Of a stretch of DNA of 64,000 bases, positions 41,307 through 50,123 are shown piece after piece. Origin of the DNA: Streptomyces pactum. Lineage in GTDB: Bacteria; Actinomycetota; Actinomycetes; Streptomycetales; Streptomycetaceae. A model generated the notes under the pieces. It was not told the origin of the DNA. It saw only the letters and a program-made list of their open reading frames with translations, and searched no databases. The stretch spans positions 3,722,501 through 3,786,500 of the forward strand of contig NZ_CP019724.1 of assembly GCF_002005225.1 (NCBI RefSeq), in the 5' to 3' direction. Positions within the stretch are counted from its first letter, which is position 1. Every line of letters starts with the position of its first letter. The translations under genes were made by a program, and so were the position numbers.

Positions 41307-42352
41307 GGGCTCGCCACAAGGGGCTGTCCGTGATCACAGCGTCGCTGGTCACGGCACTCTGCTGTTCCGCTCCCGCACACGCCTTCGGCGGCTCCGGCAC
41401 GAGAGGCGAAGCCGAGGGCAGCGAACTGACCGCCTCGGCCCAGCACACGAGCATCAAGATCACTCAAGTGGGCGGCCCTACCGGCGGCCAGCGGGGCAAC
41501 CTGGCGTCGACCGATGTCGACTGGGAGCCGCCGCCCTGCTGGTACGAGCCCGTGTTCACGCCCGAACAGCTGAAGGACTTCACGGAGAACGACGGTGGCG
41601 GTGACGTCAGCCTCCGCCAGGGGTGGTACGGATCCAAGCTGTGGACCGACCACTTCAAGGACGGCAAGGACGCGCCCAACTACTTCGGCACCCCAGCGTC
41701 CGTACAGGGCTACAAGGACTACAACCTTGGGGAGAAGGGATTCTTCTGGCGCGGAGTCGCCCCGAGCCTCTCCGCTCTCGACGACACGTCCCTCTGCAAC
41801 AGGCTCATGTTCTGGCAGGACGCCGGCGAGATCCCCGATGTGCCGAACGCTCCGACCCCGGAGATCCTCGCCGAGTACGCCTACGACAAGGTCGAGGTCC
41901 CCGCGACCGAGATCGAGGCCAAACCGGCAACCAAGTCCACCGTCAACCTCCCCACCTGGGTCTGGCTGGACAAGGGCACCTTCAAGGAGGTCAAGGTCCG
42001 CGCCGAACTGCCCAATACGGGCCTGTGGGCCGAGACGACCGCGAAGCCCGTCGCCCTCCACCTGGAACCCGGCACGGACGACGCGGAGACCTTCCCCGCC
42101 TCCGGCGACTGCGAGATCAACGCCGACGGCTCCATCGGCACGCCGTACACGAAGGGCAAGGCCGACGAGACCCCGCCCTGCGGCATCCGCTACCTCCGCG
42201 CGTCGAACGGCGAGCCGTACCATCTGAAGGCGTCGGTCACCTGGGAGATCTCCTGGGAGGGCAACGGCGGAGCCGCGGGCGACCTGCCGGACGGCACCTT
42301 CGAGACGACGCAGGACATGGAAGTCCAGGAGATCCAGTCCATCAACCGCTGA
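41294..42352 (+). CDS. Secreted protein B, copy 1
   Basis: A 352-residue exported protein with a signal peptide ending APAHA. Conserved in all three copies: WEPPPCWYEP near residue 80, STVNLPTWVWLDKGTF, ALHLEPGTDDAETFPASGDC, and the C-terminal TPPCGIRYLRAS ... PDGTFETTQDMEVQEI. Four conserved Cys suggest disulfides outside the cell. GTG 41294 overlaps lipoprotein A by exactly 13 nt with GAGAGGGG as ribosome site, the same geometry as the other two copies, which decides the start. No known domain. Confidence 0.88.
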   Translation: MREVRARHKGLSVITASLVTALCCSAPAHAFGGSGTRGEAEGSELTASAQHTSIKITQVGGPTGGQRGNLASTDVDWEPPPCWYEPVFTPEQLKDFTENDGGGDVSLRQGWYGSKLWTDHFKDGKDAPNYFGTPASVQGYKDYNLGEKGFFWRGVAPSLSALDDTSLCNRLMFWQDAGEIPDVPNAPTPEILAEYAYDKVEVPATEIEAKPATKSTVNLPTWVWLDKGTFKEVKVRAELPNTGLWAETTAKPVALHLEPGTDDAETFPASGDCEINADGSIGTPYTKGKADETPPCGIRYLRASNGEPYHLKASVTWEISWEGNGGAAGDLPDGTFETTQDMEVQEIQSINR

Positions 42353-42590
42353 ACAGATCCTCGGCCCGCTCCACCGTCATCGCGCGCCGGGCCAGGACTT
42401 CGAGCTGGTCGAGGTCGTAGCAGTCGAGCACGCGCTCACGCAGAGCGAAGCACACGGGAATGTCCCGCCACTCCAGGATGCGGAGCGCCATCGCGGCACG
42501 TGCCTCGATCCGCCCCTCCACCCGGCCCTCCTCGCGCACCTGCTCAGCCACCGGGTTGTCGAAGAAGTAGCGAATCTTTCTAGGCACAAA
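42342..42590 (-). pseudogene. C-terminal fragment of an RpnC/YhgA-like transposase-type protein
   Basis: About 80 residues (YFFDNPVAEQVREEGRVEGR ... ILEWRDIP ... DLDQLEVLARRAMTVERAED) match the C-terminus of a common roughly 300-residue streptomycete family with a PD-(D/E)XK-like N-terminal domain. The first two-thirds are missing. Its stop overlaps the end of protein B copy 1 by 11 nt. Confidence 0.7.
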
Positions 42591-42732
42591 CCCCACCCCC
42601 ACCCTCCGCGAACGAGTAGAAACGCGGCTCCGGGAATGGACCACGCAGCACGTCCTGATACGCGACCGCATGCAGCACCTCCTGCGACGAGCCGACCATC
42701 AGTTCTCCCTCCTGTACGACGCGGTCAACGCG

Positions 42733-42975
42733 CTACGCCGCGACAAGGTCACACCACACGTACTTGCCCCGGTTCCCGCCCCTGGCCAGCGGTTGCCACC
42801 CCCACACGTCCGCGCACGCCCGCACGAGCGCGAGCCCCCGCCCCTCCTCCGCATCGACGAGCGCCTCCGCCCTCCCCGGCGGCTCGGGCGGTTCCGGGTC
42901 GGCGTCCCACGCCCCGATCCGCAGCACGCCGGCGGCCCACCGCACCCGGAGCGCGGCAGGGCCCTTGGTGTGCCC
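42733..42975 (-). pseudogene. C-terminal fragment of an anti-sigma-type ATP-binding protein
   Basis: About 80 residues (VRWAAGVLRIGAWDADPEPP ... GRGLALVRACADVWGWQPLA ... GKYVWCDL) match the end of RsbW-like HATPase proteins abundant in streptomycetes. The N-box is missing, so the fragment cannot bind ATP. Confidence 0.7.
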
Positions 42976-42996
42976 GAGAGGCCGGGTGGCGTCGGG

Positions 42997-43458
42997 TCAG
43001 CCCACCTCGTTCTCCGCCACCGCCTGACCGTGGACGACCACGTCGCCGCCGTAGAACATCCCCGTGAAGACGGGGGAGTAGGTGAGCCGGACCTCGACCT
43101 GCACCTGCTCGGCGTCGGCCGCCACGCAGTGCGTCGCGGCGATGTCCGGGCCGGTCATGTCCATCTCCGCGGCGAAGGCCTTGACCCGCGCGTCGCAGTT
43201 CTCGTGGTTGATGGGGGCCGGGCCGCCCACGTCGTCGTAGAGGGCCTCGCGGTCGATGTCCTGGGCGGCGTAGCGGGCGGCCTGTTCGGCGATGTCGGCG
43301 GCGCGTTCGCGCTTGGAGATGGACATGCCGCCGTCGATGACGAAGGCGGAGAGGGCGAGGAAGACCAGGGCGAAGATGATGACCGCGCCGGCACCCGAAC
43401 CGCGGTCGTCCATCCGCGCCCGCCGGTCCGCGAGCCACACCCGGGCGGGAGATCTCAC
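42997..43458 (-). CDS. TadG/TadE-like pilus assembly protein
   Basis: A 153-residue protein with one N-terminal membrane helix (GAVIIFALVFLALSAFVIDG) after a charged RRARMDDRGSG segment, typical of the Flp-pilus TadG-like family, then an extracytoplasmic domain with two Cys. The GTG start overlaps the upstream gene by 4 nt. Last gene of the tad operon. Confidence 0.85.
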   Translation of the reverse strand: MRSPARVWLADRRARMDDRGSGAGAVIIFALVFLALSAFVIDGGMSISKRERAADIAEQAARYAAQDIDREALYDDVGGPAPINHENCDARVKAFAAEMDMTGPDIAATHCVAADAEQVQVEVRLTYSPVFTGMFYGGDVVVHGQAVAENEVG

Positions 43459-43892
43459 GCCGTCCTCCGGTACGGGTCCAGCGGGGAGCTGAAGCTCGCC
43501 GACAGTGTCGCGGGGAGGTCCAGGCCGATCATCGCCAGGCCCCGCACCTCGCAGCTCACCTCCACCGTGAAGAGCGTGTCGGGTTCGAAGCCCGCGCTCT
43601 TCTGGACGACGGTGACCGGGCCGGAGCAGACGCCCTCCAGGTTGGCCCGCGCCGCCTTCCTCGCCTCGGCCATGGCCGTGCCGTGGTCCTTCTGGATCGA
43701 GCCCGCGCGGGCCGCGTCCCGGGCCGCCCCGTCGAGGGCGCCGCGGCCGTCGACCAACTGGCCGAAGCCCACCAGGACCAGGATGAAGAGGATCATCACC
43801 GGTGCCAGGATCACCACCTCGATGGTGGACAGGCCCCGGTCCCTGTCGTCGGCGTGCCGCAGCCGGGCGGTTGCCGTGCGGGAGATGCCCAC
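43455..43892 (-). CDS. TadE-family pilus assembly protein (second)
   Basis: A 145-residue pseudopilin-like protein with RDRGLSTIEVVILAPVMILF, a type IV-like N-terminal helix with Glu five residues after the Gly, so it is probably cut by the prepilin peptidase. Two Cys lie in the C-terminal domain. Its GTG start directly abuts the preceding stop. Confidence 0.88.
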   Translation of the reverse strand: MGISRTATARLRHADDRDRGLSTIEVVILAPVMILFILVLVGFGQLVDGRGALDGAARDAARAGSIQKDHGTAMAEARKAARANLEGVCSGPVTVVQKSAGFEPDTLFTVEVSCEVRGLAMIGLDLPATLSASFSSPLDPYRRTA

Positions 43893-44354
43893 CTAGTTCT
43901 CCCCCTCCTGGACGAACCGCTCCACCGGCCCCACCGACTGCGCGTGCACCGTCAGGTCGAGCCCCGGGAACACCGTCGGGATGCGGGCCGTGATCTCCAC
44001 GCCGACCGTGTCCTGCTCCGGCTGGAGCATGGTCACGTCCGGCGACACCACGAGCTGCGGACCGAGTTGGCGGATGTAGCTGTCGACCACGTCCCGCGCC
44101 TCGCCCCGCCACGCGCCGGGCTGGTCGTGCGCCGTGGCACGGGCCTTTCTCGCGCCCGCCTGGGCGGCGGCCTGGGCGACGTGGTCCGCGAAGAAGTACA
44201 GCCCGAACTGCACCGTCGCGAAGATCATGAAGAACAGGATCGGCGTGAGAAACACGAACTCGATCGCGGTCATGCCCGCATCGCCGCGGGTGGCCGCCGC
44301 CGCGCGTGCGGCCTCCACCCTGCGGCGCACCCGTCTGAGCACGCTTGCCGGCAT
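43893..44354 (-). CDS. TadE-family pilus assembly protein (first)
   Basis: A 153-residue protein with an Arg-rich N-terminus followed by GDAGMTAIEFVFLTPILFFM, the canonical TadE helix with Glu. The rest is a small extracellular domain. It starts 29 nt after the flp pilin gene. Confidence 0.9.
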   Translation of the reverse strand: MPASVLRRVRRRVEAARAAAATRGDAGMTAIEFVFLTPILFFMIFATVQFGLYFFADHVAQAAAQAGARKARATAHDQPGAWRGEARDVVDSYIRQLGPQLVVSPDVTMLQPEQDTVGVEITARIPTVFPGLDLTVHAQSVGPVERFVQEGEN

Positions 44355-44383
44355 CCTCGTGTACCCCGTACGTCCGAGTCCGG

Positions 44384-44635
44384 TCAGCAGGTGCCGCTCG
44401 CGTCGGCGCCCTCGATGCACTCGCCGACCTTGGTGGCGCCCTTGTCCAGCGCCTGGCTGATGATGGCGGCCACCACGCCGACGATCGCGACGACGACCGC
44501 CGAGATGATGACCCACTCCACCGCGGACGCGCCGCGGTCCAGCTCGCCGGAGCGGGCCCGCTCCACGCGGCCCTGCAGGAAGGTGACCAGGAAGTCCACG
44601 GCCGGGATGCCGGTGCGGAAGTTCCGTCCGTTCAT
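44384..44635 (-). CDS. Flp-type pilin-like protein
   Basis: An 83-residue protein with class III prepilin signature RGASAVEWVIISAVVVAIVG: cleavage expected after Gly, leaving Glu at +5 and a hydrophobic helix. Two Cys at the C-terminus (GECIEGADASGTC). It is the likely major subunit of the Tad pilus. It begins 75 nt after tadC, a wider gap that may allow separate expression. Confidence 0.85.
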   Translation of the reverse strand: MNGRNFRTGIPAVDFLVTFLQGRVERARSGELDRGASAVEWVIISAVVVAIVGVVAAIISQALDKGATKVGECIEGADASGTC

Positions 44636-44710
44636 GGTGAGTTGTCCTCTCGTATCAGTTCTGGGAGCGAAGCGGCTCGGAGCTGCTGAAGCGAAGCTGA
44701 GAAAGCTGCG

Positions 44711-45631
44711 TCACACCTGAAACACCCGCATCGCCGCCGGATAGATCAGGAACACCAGGAACCCGGCGCACAGCAGGAGCTGGGCCACGAGCATCGACTG
44801 GGACTTCTCACCCGCGCTGCCCTCGATCTCGGCGAGTTCGCGGTGCCGCATGGTCTCGGCGCGGGAGGAAAGGGACTCGCGGACCTTGGCGCCGTCGTCC
44901 GCGACCAGGGCGAGCGAGGCGGAGAGGTCCTTGAGTTCTTCGACGCCGAGGTCCTCACCGAGCTGCCCCAGCGCCTGCCACTGGCTGATGCCCGTGATGC
45001 GCGCGTCGGACAGGGCGTTGCGGATGCGGTGGGTCGCCCAGCCGTCCGACACCTCCGCCGCCGCCATCAGGGCCTCGGGCAGCCCGCGACCGCCGGCCAG
45101 GCTCATGGACACCAGGTCCAGGTACGCGCCGATCACGCGTCGCAGGTCACGGCGCTTTTCGGCCGCGTCCCGGCGTACCTCCAGGTCGGGGAGGAAGAAG
45201 AAGAGCGCCGCGCAGAGCAGGGCCAGCCAGACCGGGATGATCGGGCTGTCGCCGAAGCCCAGCGTCCAGACGATGGCGAACAGGAACGGACCGAAGAACA
45301 GGCCGCCCACGCCCAGCAGCGCCTTCGTCGCCAGGAACTTCTCCCAACTGCGGTCCAGCACCGCCAGATCCGCGCGCAGCGAGCGCAGCTCCCAGCCCTG
45401 CTGCATGTACAGCTCGGCGACACGTGCGCCGACCTGGGCGCGCAGCGAGCCGATGCGGCCGGTGTCCTTCGCCACGCGGGCCGACTCGTACGCGGCCCCG
45501 CGTGCCCGCATCGCGTCGATCCGCGCGACCTGCTGGACCGGGCTCTGCCTGCTCGGCATCAGGGCGCGGACCAGGGCGTAGACGCCCAGGCCGATGACGG
45601 CGCCGACCAGTACCGGCATTGTCAGGTTCAT
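44711..45631 (-). CDS. tadC: Tad pilus inner-membrane platform protein TadC
   Basis: A 306-residue T2SSF-domain protein with four hydrophobic segments (about 5-22, 90-115, 120-145, 280-305) and the domain region AYLDLVSMSLAGGRGLPEAL. It pairs with TadB as the platform for the TadA motor. ATG 45631 overlaps tadB by 4 nt. Confidence 0.9.
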   Translation of the reverse strand: MNLTMPVLVGAVIGLGVYALVRALMPSRQSPVQQVARIDAMRARGAAYESARVAKDTGRIGSLRAQVGARVAELYMQQGWELRSLRADLAVLDRSWEKFLATKALLGVGGLFFGPFLFAIVWTLGFGDSPIIPVWLALLCAALFFFLPDLEVRRDAAEKRRDLRRVIGAYLDLVSMSLAGGRGLPEALMAAAEVSDGWATHRIRNALSDARITGISQWQALGQLGEDLGVEELKDLSASLALVADDGAKVRESLSSRAETMRHRELAEIEGSAGEKSQSMLVAQLLLCAGFLVFLIYPAAMRVFQV

Positions 45632-46716
45632 CGTCGTACCCCCTCGTCACCAGACGCCGGCGACGGCTGTGACGGTTGCGGCAGCCGCTGCACGGGCTGA
45701 CCCGCCTGACCCGCCTGACCCGGCTGGCCCTGCTGACCCGGTGTGCGGGGGCGCACGAACTGGATGTCGGAGCCGTCCCGGACCAGGAAGCGGTCGGGCG
45801 TCTCGATGGTCGACAGCTTGCGCATCCACCAGAAGCCCAGCGCGAACAGGCCGCACACGCAGGCCAGGACGAGCTGGCCGACGGGCGAGCCGTACGGTTC
45901 GACGAAGTCCCGGTTGAAGATGGACAGGCCGAGGACGAAGAGGACCGAGACCGCCACGACGATCTGGACCGAGCGGCGGGTCGAGGCGCGCTGCGCCATG
46001 ACGCGCTGGCGCATGTCGACCTCCTCGCGCGCCGACTTGGCGAGCGCGCCGAGGACCTGGCGCAGACCCGGGCCGCGCAGTCGCGCGTTGAGGATGAGCG
46101 CCGCGACGATGATGTCGGCGGACGCGTCGTCGATCTCGTCGGCGAGGTGCTGGAGCGCGTCGGGCAGCGGCGTGCGGGAGCGCAGCCGGTCGACCAGGGC
46201 GTCCAGGTGCGGGCGCAGGACCGGGGCGGCGGCGCGGGCCGAGGCCGGGATGGCCTGCTCCAGGCCGACCGCGCCCGCGATGGTGTCGCGCAGCGACTCC
46301 GTCCAGGAGGCGAGGGCCTCCACCCGCTTCATGGCGGCGCGCTCCTCGGCGGCGCCGCCGAAGAGGCGGTCCCAGAAGAAGACGAGGATGCCGGCCGCGA
46401 TGCCCAGCACCGCCCAGCGGGTGAGGAGCAGGACGACGAGGCCGACGATGGCCGCGAGGGAGCCGCGCCGGCCCGCCCAGCGGATCAGTTCGCTTGCCCG
46501 CTCGCTGGCCTGGCGCTTCTCGTGCTCGGGCTTGGCGGGCAGTCCGCGTACGGCGACCAGGAAGAGGGCGAGTCCGCCGCCGACGGCGACGCCGCAGCCG
46601 AGCGCGTACAGGACCGTGGTGGAGAAGAGGCCGCCCATGGAGCCGAGGGAGTCCAGCGCCGCGAGGGGCACGGCGGCGGCGTGCGTGGTGGTGTCCGACA
46701 TGTTCGTCATGTCCAT
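45628..46716 (-). CDS. tadB: Tad pilus inner-membrane platform protein TadB
   Basis: A 362-residue T2SSF-domain protein (ASWTESLRDTIAGAVGLEQA ... LADEIDDASADIIVAALILN) with membrane helices near 30-55, 90-120, 255-275 and 285-305 and a Gln/Gly/Pro-rich C-terminus. The start is uncertain: GTG 46725, ATG 46716 (overlapping the tadA stop as TGATG) and nearby ATGs are all possible. Confidence 0.9.
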   Translation of the reverse strand: MDMTNMSDTTTHAAAVPLAALDSLGSMGGLFSTTVLYALGCGVAVGGGLALFLVAVRGLPAKPEHEKRQASERASELIRWAGRRGSLAAIVGLVVLLLTRWAVLGIAAGILVFFWDRLFGGAAEERAAMKRVEALASWTESLRDTIAGAVGLEQAIPASARAAAPVLRPHLDALVDRLRSRTPLPDALQHLADEIDDASADIIVAALILNARLRGPGLRQVLGALAKSAREEVDMRQRVMAQRASTRRSVQIVVAVSVLFVLGLSIFNRDFVEPYGSPVGQLVLACVCGLFALGFWWMRKLSTIETPDRFLVRDGSDIQFVRPRTPGQQGQPGQAGQAGQPVQRLPQPSQPSPASGDEGVRR

Positions 46717-48023
46717 CACCCCCACGTTCCGTTGGGCCGGTAGCCGTAGGCGATGAGTTCCTCCAGGCAGGCTATGGGGGCGTGCGGTACGACCCGGCCG
46801 TCGGGCGCTTCGGCGAAGACCTCGCTGGACAGCACGCGTCCGTCGACGCCGTTGACCTCACGGACCGAGGTGACCACGCGCTGGAGGCGACCGCCGCTCT
46901 GGAAGTTGTTGCGCCGCTGGATGAAGACGACGAAGTTGACGGCGCCGGCGACCAGCATCTGGCTGGCCTCGATCGGCAGCCGTTCCGTGGCCTGGAGGGC
47001 GTACGTCGAGATGCGGTTGAAGACCTCGTGCGAGCTGTTGGCGTGGATCGTGGACAGCGAGCCGTCGTTGCCCTGCGACATCGCGTTCAGCATGGTCACG
47101 ATCTCGTCGCCGAGCACCTCACCGACGATGACGCGGGAGGGGTTCATACGGAGGGAACGGCGGACGAGTTCCGCCATGCTGATCGTGCCCTGGCCCTCGG
47201 AGTTGGGCAGCCGCTCCTCGAACGCCACCACGTTGGGGTGGAGGTCGGGGAAGGTGTCGAGGCCGAGCTCCAGGGCCCGCTCCACCGTGATCAGCCGCTC
47301 GTGCGGGGGGATCTCGTTGGCGAGCGCGCGCAGCAGCGTCGTCTTGCCGGCGTTCGTCGCGCCGGCGATCATGATGTTCTTGCGGGCGCGCACCGCGCAG
47401 GCCAGGAAGTGGCCGAGCTCGGGGGCGAGGGTGCCGTTGCCGACCAGGTCGGAGATGAAGACCTTGCCCATGCGCGCTCGGCGGATGGACAGCGCCGGGC
47501 GCCGGGCGACGTCCATGACCGCCGACAGACGCGAACCGTCCGGCAGCCTGAGGTCGAGCTGCGGGTTGGCGGAGTCGAAGGGGCGGGAGGACAGACCCGA
47601 GTAGGCGCCGAGGATCTGGATCAGCTCGATGAGCTCCTCGTCGGTCTCGGCGACCGGTTCGCCGCGCTCCTCGCGCCCGTCGGAGTAGCCGACGAAGACG
47701 TGGTCGCAGCCGTTGATGTCGATGTTCTCGACCTCGGGGTCGTCGAGGAGCGGCTGGAGCCGCCCGACGCCGAACAGCGCGGCGTGCACCGCGGCGGCGT
47801 ACTGCTCCTCCGTCTCCGCGTCCAGCGGCGTACGCCCGGCGTTGATCTCGGCGCGGGCGTACTCCTCCAGGATCTGCGCGATGACGGCGCGCGCGTACTG
47901 CCGCTCGTCCTCGTTGGACATCGGCGTGACGCCGCTGACCTGGTCCTGGCGGCGCTGCTCGGAGATGCGGTCGCCGGCGTCCTGCCGGAACCGCTTGACC
48001 AACGAGTGGTCGACAGCGGTCAT
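46716..48023 (-). CDS. tadA: Tad pilus assembly ATPase TadA (CpaF family)
   Basis: A 435-residue secretion ATPase. Walker A is GATNAGKTTLL; the Asp and His boxes follow (ITVERALELGLD; SQGNDGSLSTIHAN). It powers pilin assembly at the membrane. ATG 48023 overlaps the tadZ-like stop by 4 nt; the upstream open frame is not family sequence. Confidence 0.94.
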   Translation of the reverse strand: MTAVDHSLVKRFRQDAGDRISEQRRQDQVSGVTPMSNEDERQYARAVIAQILEEYARAEINAGRTPLDAETEEQYAAAVHAALFGVGRLQPLLDDPEVENIDINGCDHVFVGYSDGREERGEPVAETDEELIELIQILGAYSGLSSRPFDSANPQLDLRLPDGSRLSAVMDVARRPALSIRRARMGKVFISDLVGNGTLAPELGHFLACAVRARKNIMIAGATNAGKTTLLRALANEIPPHERLITVERALELGLDTFPDLHPNVVAFEERLPNSEGQGTISMAELVRRSLRMNPSRVIVGEVLGDEIVTMLNAMSQGNDGSLSTIHANSSHEVFNRISTYALQATERLPIEASQMLVAGAVNFVVFIQRRNNFQSGGRLQRVVTSVREVNGVDGRVLSSEVFAEAPDGRVVPHAPIACLEELIAYGYRPNGTWG

Positions 48024-48877
48024 CGGCCGGCCCCCGCGTGGCCGGTCAGGTCGGCGCCGGCGGGTCCGGTGGGCATGGACCAGGCGGCGCCGAACTGCTG
48101 GTACAGGTCCGAGGTGACCTTGCGGGCGGAGCGGATGAGCAGCGACTTGTCCAGCCGCCCGCGCTTGCGTCCGGCCAACTGGTCGGCGCCGGCCGGGTCG
48201 TCGGCGATCGTGCCGACCACGCGGGCGCCGGTCTGGGCGTGCACGAGCATGTCGTTGACCTGCCCGGAGAGCTTCGCGGCGTTGTTCGTGTCGGCGACCA
48301 GGACGACGCCGATCATCGGCATGCCGAGGCTCGCGGCGCCGCGCGGGCCGCCGTGCAGCTTGGCGGACAGAGCGGCGGCACGGTCGCGCACGCGGGCGAT
48401 GGCCTCCGGCTCGGTGCGGGAGACCAGCAGCACCAGGGCGGCGTGCGGGAAGAGCTCCGCGGCCGGGGTGTCCCCGCTGACGCGGCCGCAGTCGGCGATG
48501 ACGTCGGCGGGCGCGTTCGGGGACTCGGCGAGCGAGGCGAAGGCCCGGCCCAGGGTGGGCCACAGGCCCGTGAGGCCGGCGGCCTGCTCGGAGCTGCCGA
48601 GTCCCACGAGGACTTCGAGGCCGCCGCTGAGCGGCTGCACGTGGTCCCAGAGCTGGTCGGGCACGAGGCCGCGCCGCGCGGTGGCGGCGATCGACAGCAT
48701 GCCGGTGTTGGGGTTGAGCGGGCCGCCGTGCGCTGCGGCGGACCGGTACACCAGGTCGCCGCCCGCCGGATCGGTCTCGGCGAGCAGGACGCGGCGCGGC
48801 CAGACCGCCGCGAGGGCGACGGCCGCGGTGGTGACGCCGGGGGAACCCTTGTCGGCGGCGAGGGCGATGAGGGCCAT
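48020..48877 (-). CDS. TadZ-like ParA/MinD-family protein with degenerate P-loop
   Basis: A 285-residue protein of the MinD/ParA fold. The N-terminal loop reads AADKGSPGVTT instead of KGGxGKT(T), so the second glycines and the essential Lys are altered, while ETDPAGGDL (Walker A') and ADCGRVSGD remain. In tad loci such proteins localise the pilus machine at a pole or site. Located between cpaB-like and tadA genes. Confidence 0.85.
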   Translation of the reverse strand: MALIALAADKGSPGVTTAAVALAAVWPRRVLLAETDPAGGDLVYRSAAAHGGPLNPNTGMLSIAATARRGLVPDQLWDHVQPLSGGLEVLVGLGSSEQAAGLTGLWPTLGRAFASLAESPNAPADVIADCGRVSGDTPAAELFPHAALVLLVSRTEPEAIARVRDRAAALSAKLHGGPRGAASLGMPMIGVVLVADTNNAAKLSGQVNDMLVHAQTGARVVGTIADDPAGADQLAGRKRGRLDKSLLIRSARKVTSDLYQQFGAAWSMPTGPAGADLTGHAGAGR

Positions 48878-48895
48878 GGCTGCTTCGGTCGCCTT

Positions 48896-49612
48896 CTACT
48901 TGCCGGGAACGCGCACGACGGCGAGCTCGCCGGCCGCGGCCGCCGAGGCGAGGGCGGCGGCGTCGGCCTCGTCGGCGAGGAGGGTGACGGACTTGTTGCC
49001 GGTACTGACGGTGGCGTCGCCACCGTTCTCCTTGACGCTCGCCACCCGGGCGTTCGCGATGAGCGCGTTACCGGAGGAGGACGACGAGGAGTCCTCGTCG
49101 GACGAGCCGCTGGAGACGTCGGAACCGACCCGGTAGGCCGCTACGGCGTCACCGTTCTTGATGTCCTCGTAGTACTGGCCTTCCTTGAGCGCCAGACCTA
49201 CGTACGCCTTGCCCTGCTCCATGCCGGCCTTGCCGCCGAACATCTGGCCCACGACCACCGTGCCGGAGTACAGGGTGGACTTGGCCTGGAGCTTCTTCAG
49301 GGACTCCCGCTGCGACCACGGCACGAACTTGGCTCCGGAGTCGTCACTCACCATCACCGGCTTGATCTTGTCGTCGGTGATCGACGAGCCGGCCGGAACC
49401 TGACCGGTCAGTTGAATGACCTCCACCCGGTCCCCGACCCGCAGCACCAGCGTCGTGGCGCCCAGCGCGCCCAGCAGGATCAGCAGCACCGCCAGCGCGG
49501 CCAGCGCCGGTTTGCGCTCGCGAGGAGGGCTGGGAAGCCGGTCACCGACCGACGGCTGAGCCGGAGCCGCGGAACGTCCCGCGCCCGCCCCCGTACGCTC
49601 CTGGATCTTCAC
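48896..49612 (-). CDS. CpaB/RcpC-like SAF-domain pilus assembly protein
   Basis: A 238-residue protein: one membrane helix (about 36-56: LAALAVLLILLGALGATTLV), then a SAF domain (VPAGSSITDDKIKPVMVSDD) that resembles Flp pilus assembly CpaB, and a Ser/Asp-rich stretch near 170-185. First gene of the tad operon. Confidence 0.85.
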   Translation of the reverse strand: MKIQERTGAGAGRSAAPAQPSVGDRLPSPPRERKPALAALAVLLILLGALGATTLVLRVGDRVEVIQLTGQVPAGSSITDDKIKPVMVSDDSGAKFVPWSQRESLKKLQAKSTLYSGTVVVGQMFGGKAGMEQGKAYVGLALKEGQYYEDIKNGDAVAAYRVGSDVSSGSSDEDSSSSSSGNALIANARVASVKENGGDATVSTGNKSVTLLADEADAAALASAAAAGELAVVRVPGK

Positions 49613-50123
49613 GCAACCGCTCCCCGTACACCCAAGAAATCGTCTGTCATGGACCGCTTGAGCACTTACCGCTCAAGCGGTCGAAGTCATTGGCACATTC
49701 GGACACTTCACGCGTGCCCACCCGACCCGTGGCGTCTCGGGACAACCCCTGACGCACCCGCCCGACCTGGGCGAATAACCAGCAGTGAGGCGAGTGTCAA
49801 GCCATCGCACCGTATCAGCCGCACATAAGCCCCTCAAGGCGTGCCCGCCCCCTTGAACCCCACCCGCACACGATTACTCATCTGCAACTTCACGTCCGCA
49901 CAACCCTTTTGGCGAGCGCTTCAGGTCACGCCGCACCAACTGTGCGCGTGCGAATCCACCGTCGGCGCCACCGGACACCGCCCGCGTGCCGTTCGTCACG
50001 GTGCGGCCATGATGCCTGCACGATTCACTCACGAGGGAGCGGGCCGGCCGTGCCATGATCTTCGCTCGGATCAGTGACCGGGGGCGGCACGAGGACGACA
50101 CGAGGACGACACGGGGGACCCTG
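49613..50123. other. Divergent intergenic region upstream of the tad operon
   Basis: About 510 bp without a credible gene. It holds the hairpin at 49652-49682. The segment 49780-49960 is relatively A/T-rich and probably contains the promoters. Confidence 0.5.
49652..49682. promoter_or_regulatory. Perfect 12-bp inverted repeat in the tad leader
   Basis: GACCGCTTGAGC - ACTTACC - GCTCAAGCGGTC, 40 to 70 nt upstream of the first tad gene. It could be a regulator-binding palindrome or an mRNA hairpin (attenuator). No T-run follows on the minus strand. Confidence 0.65.
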
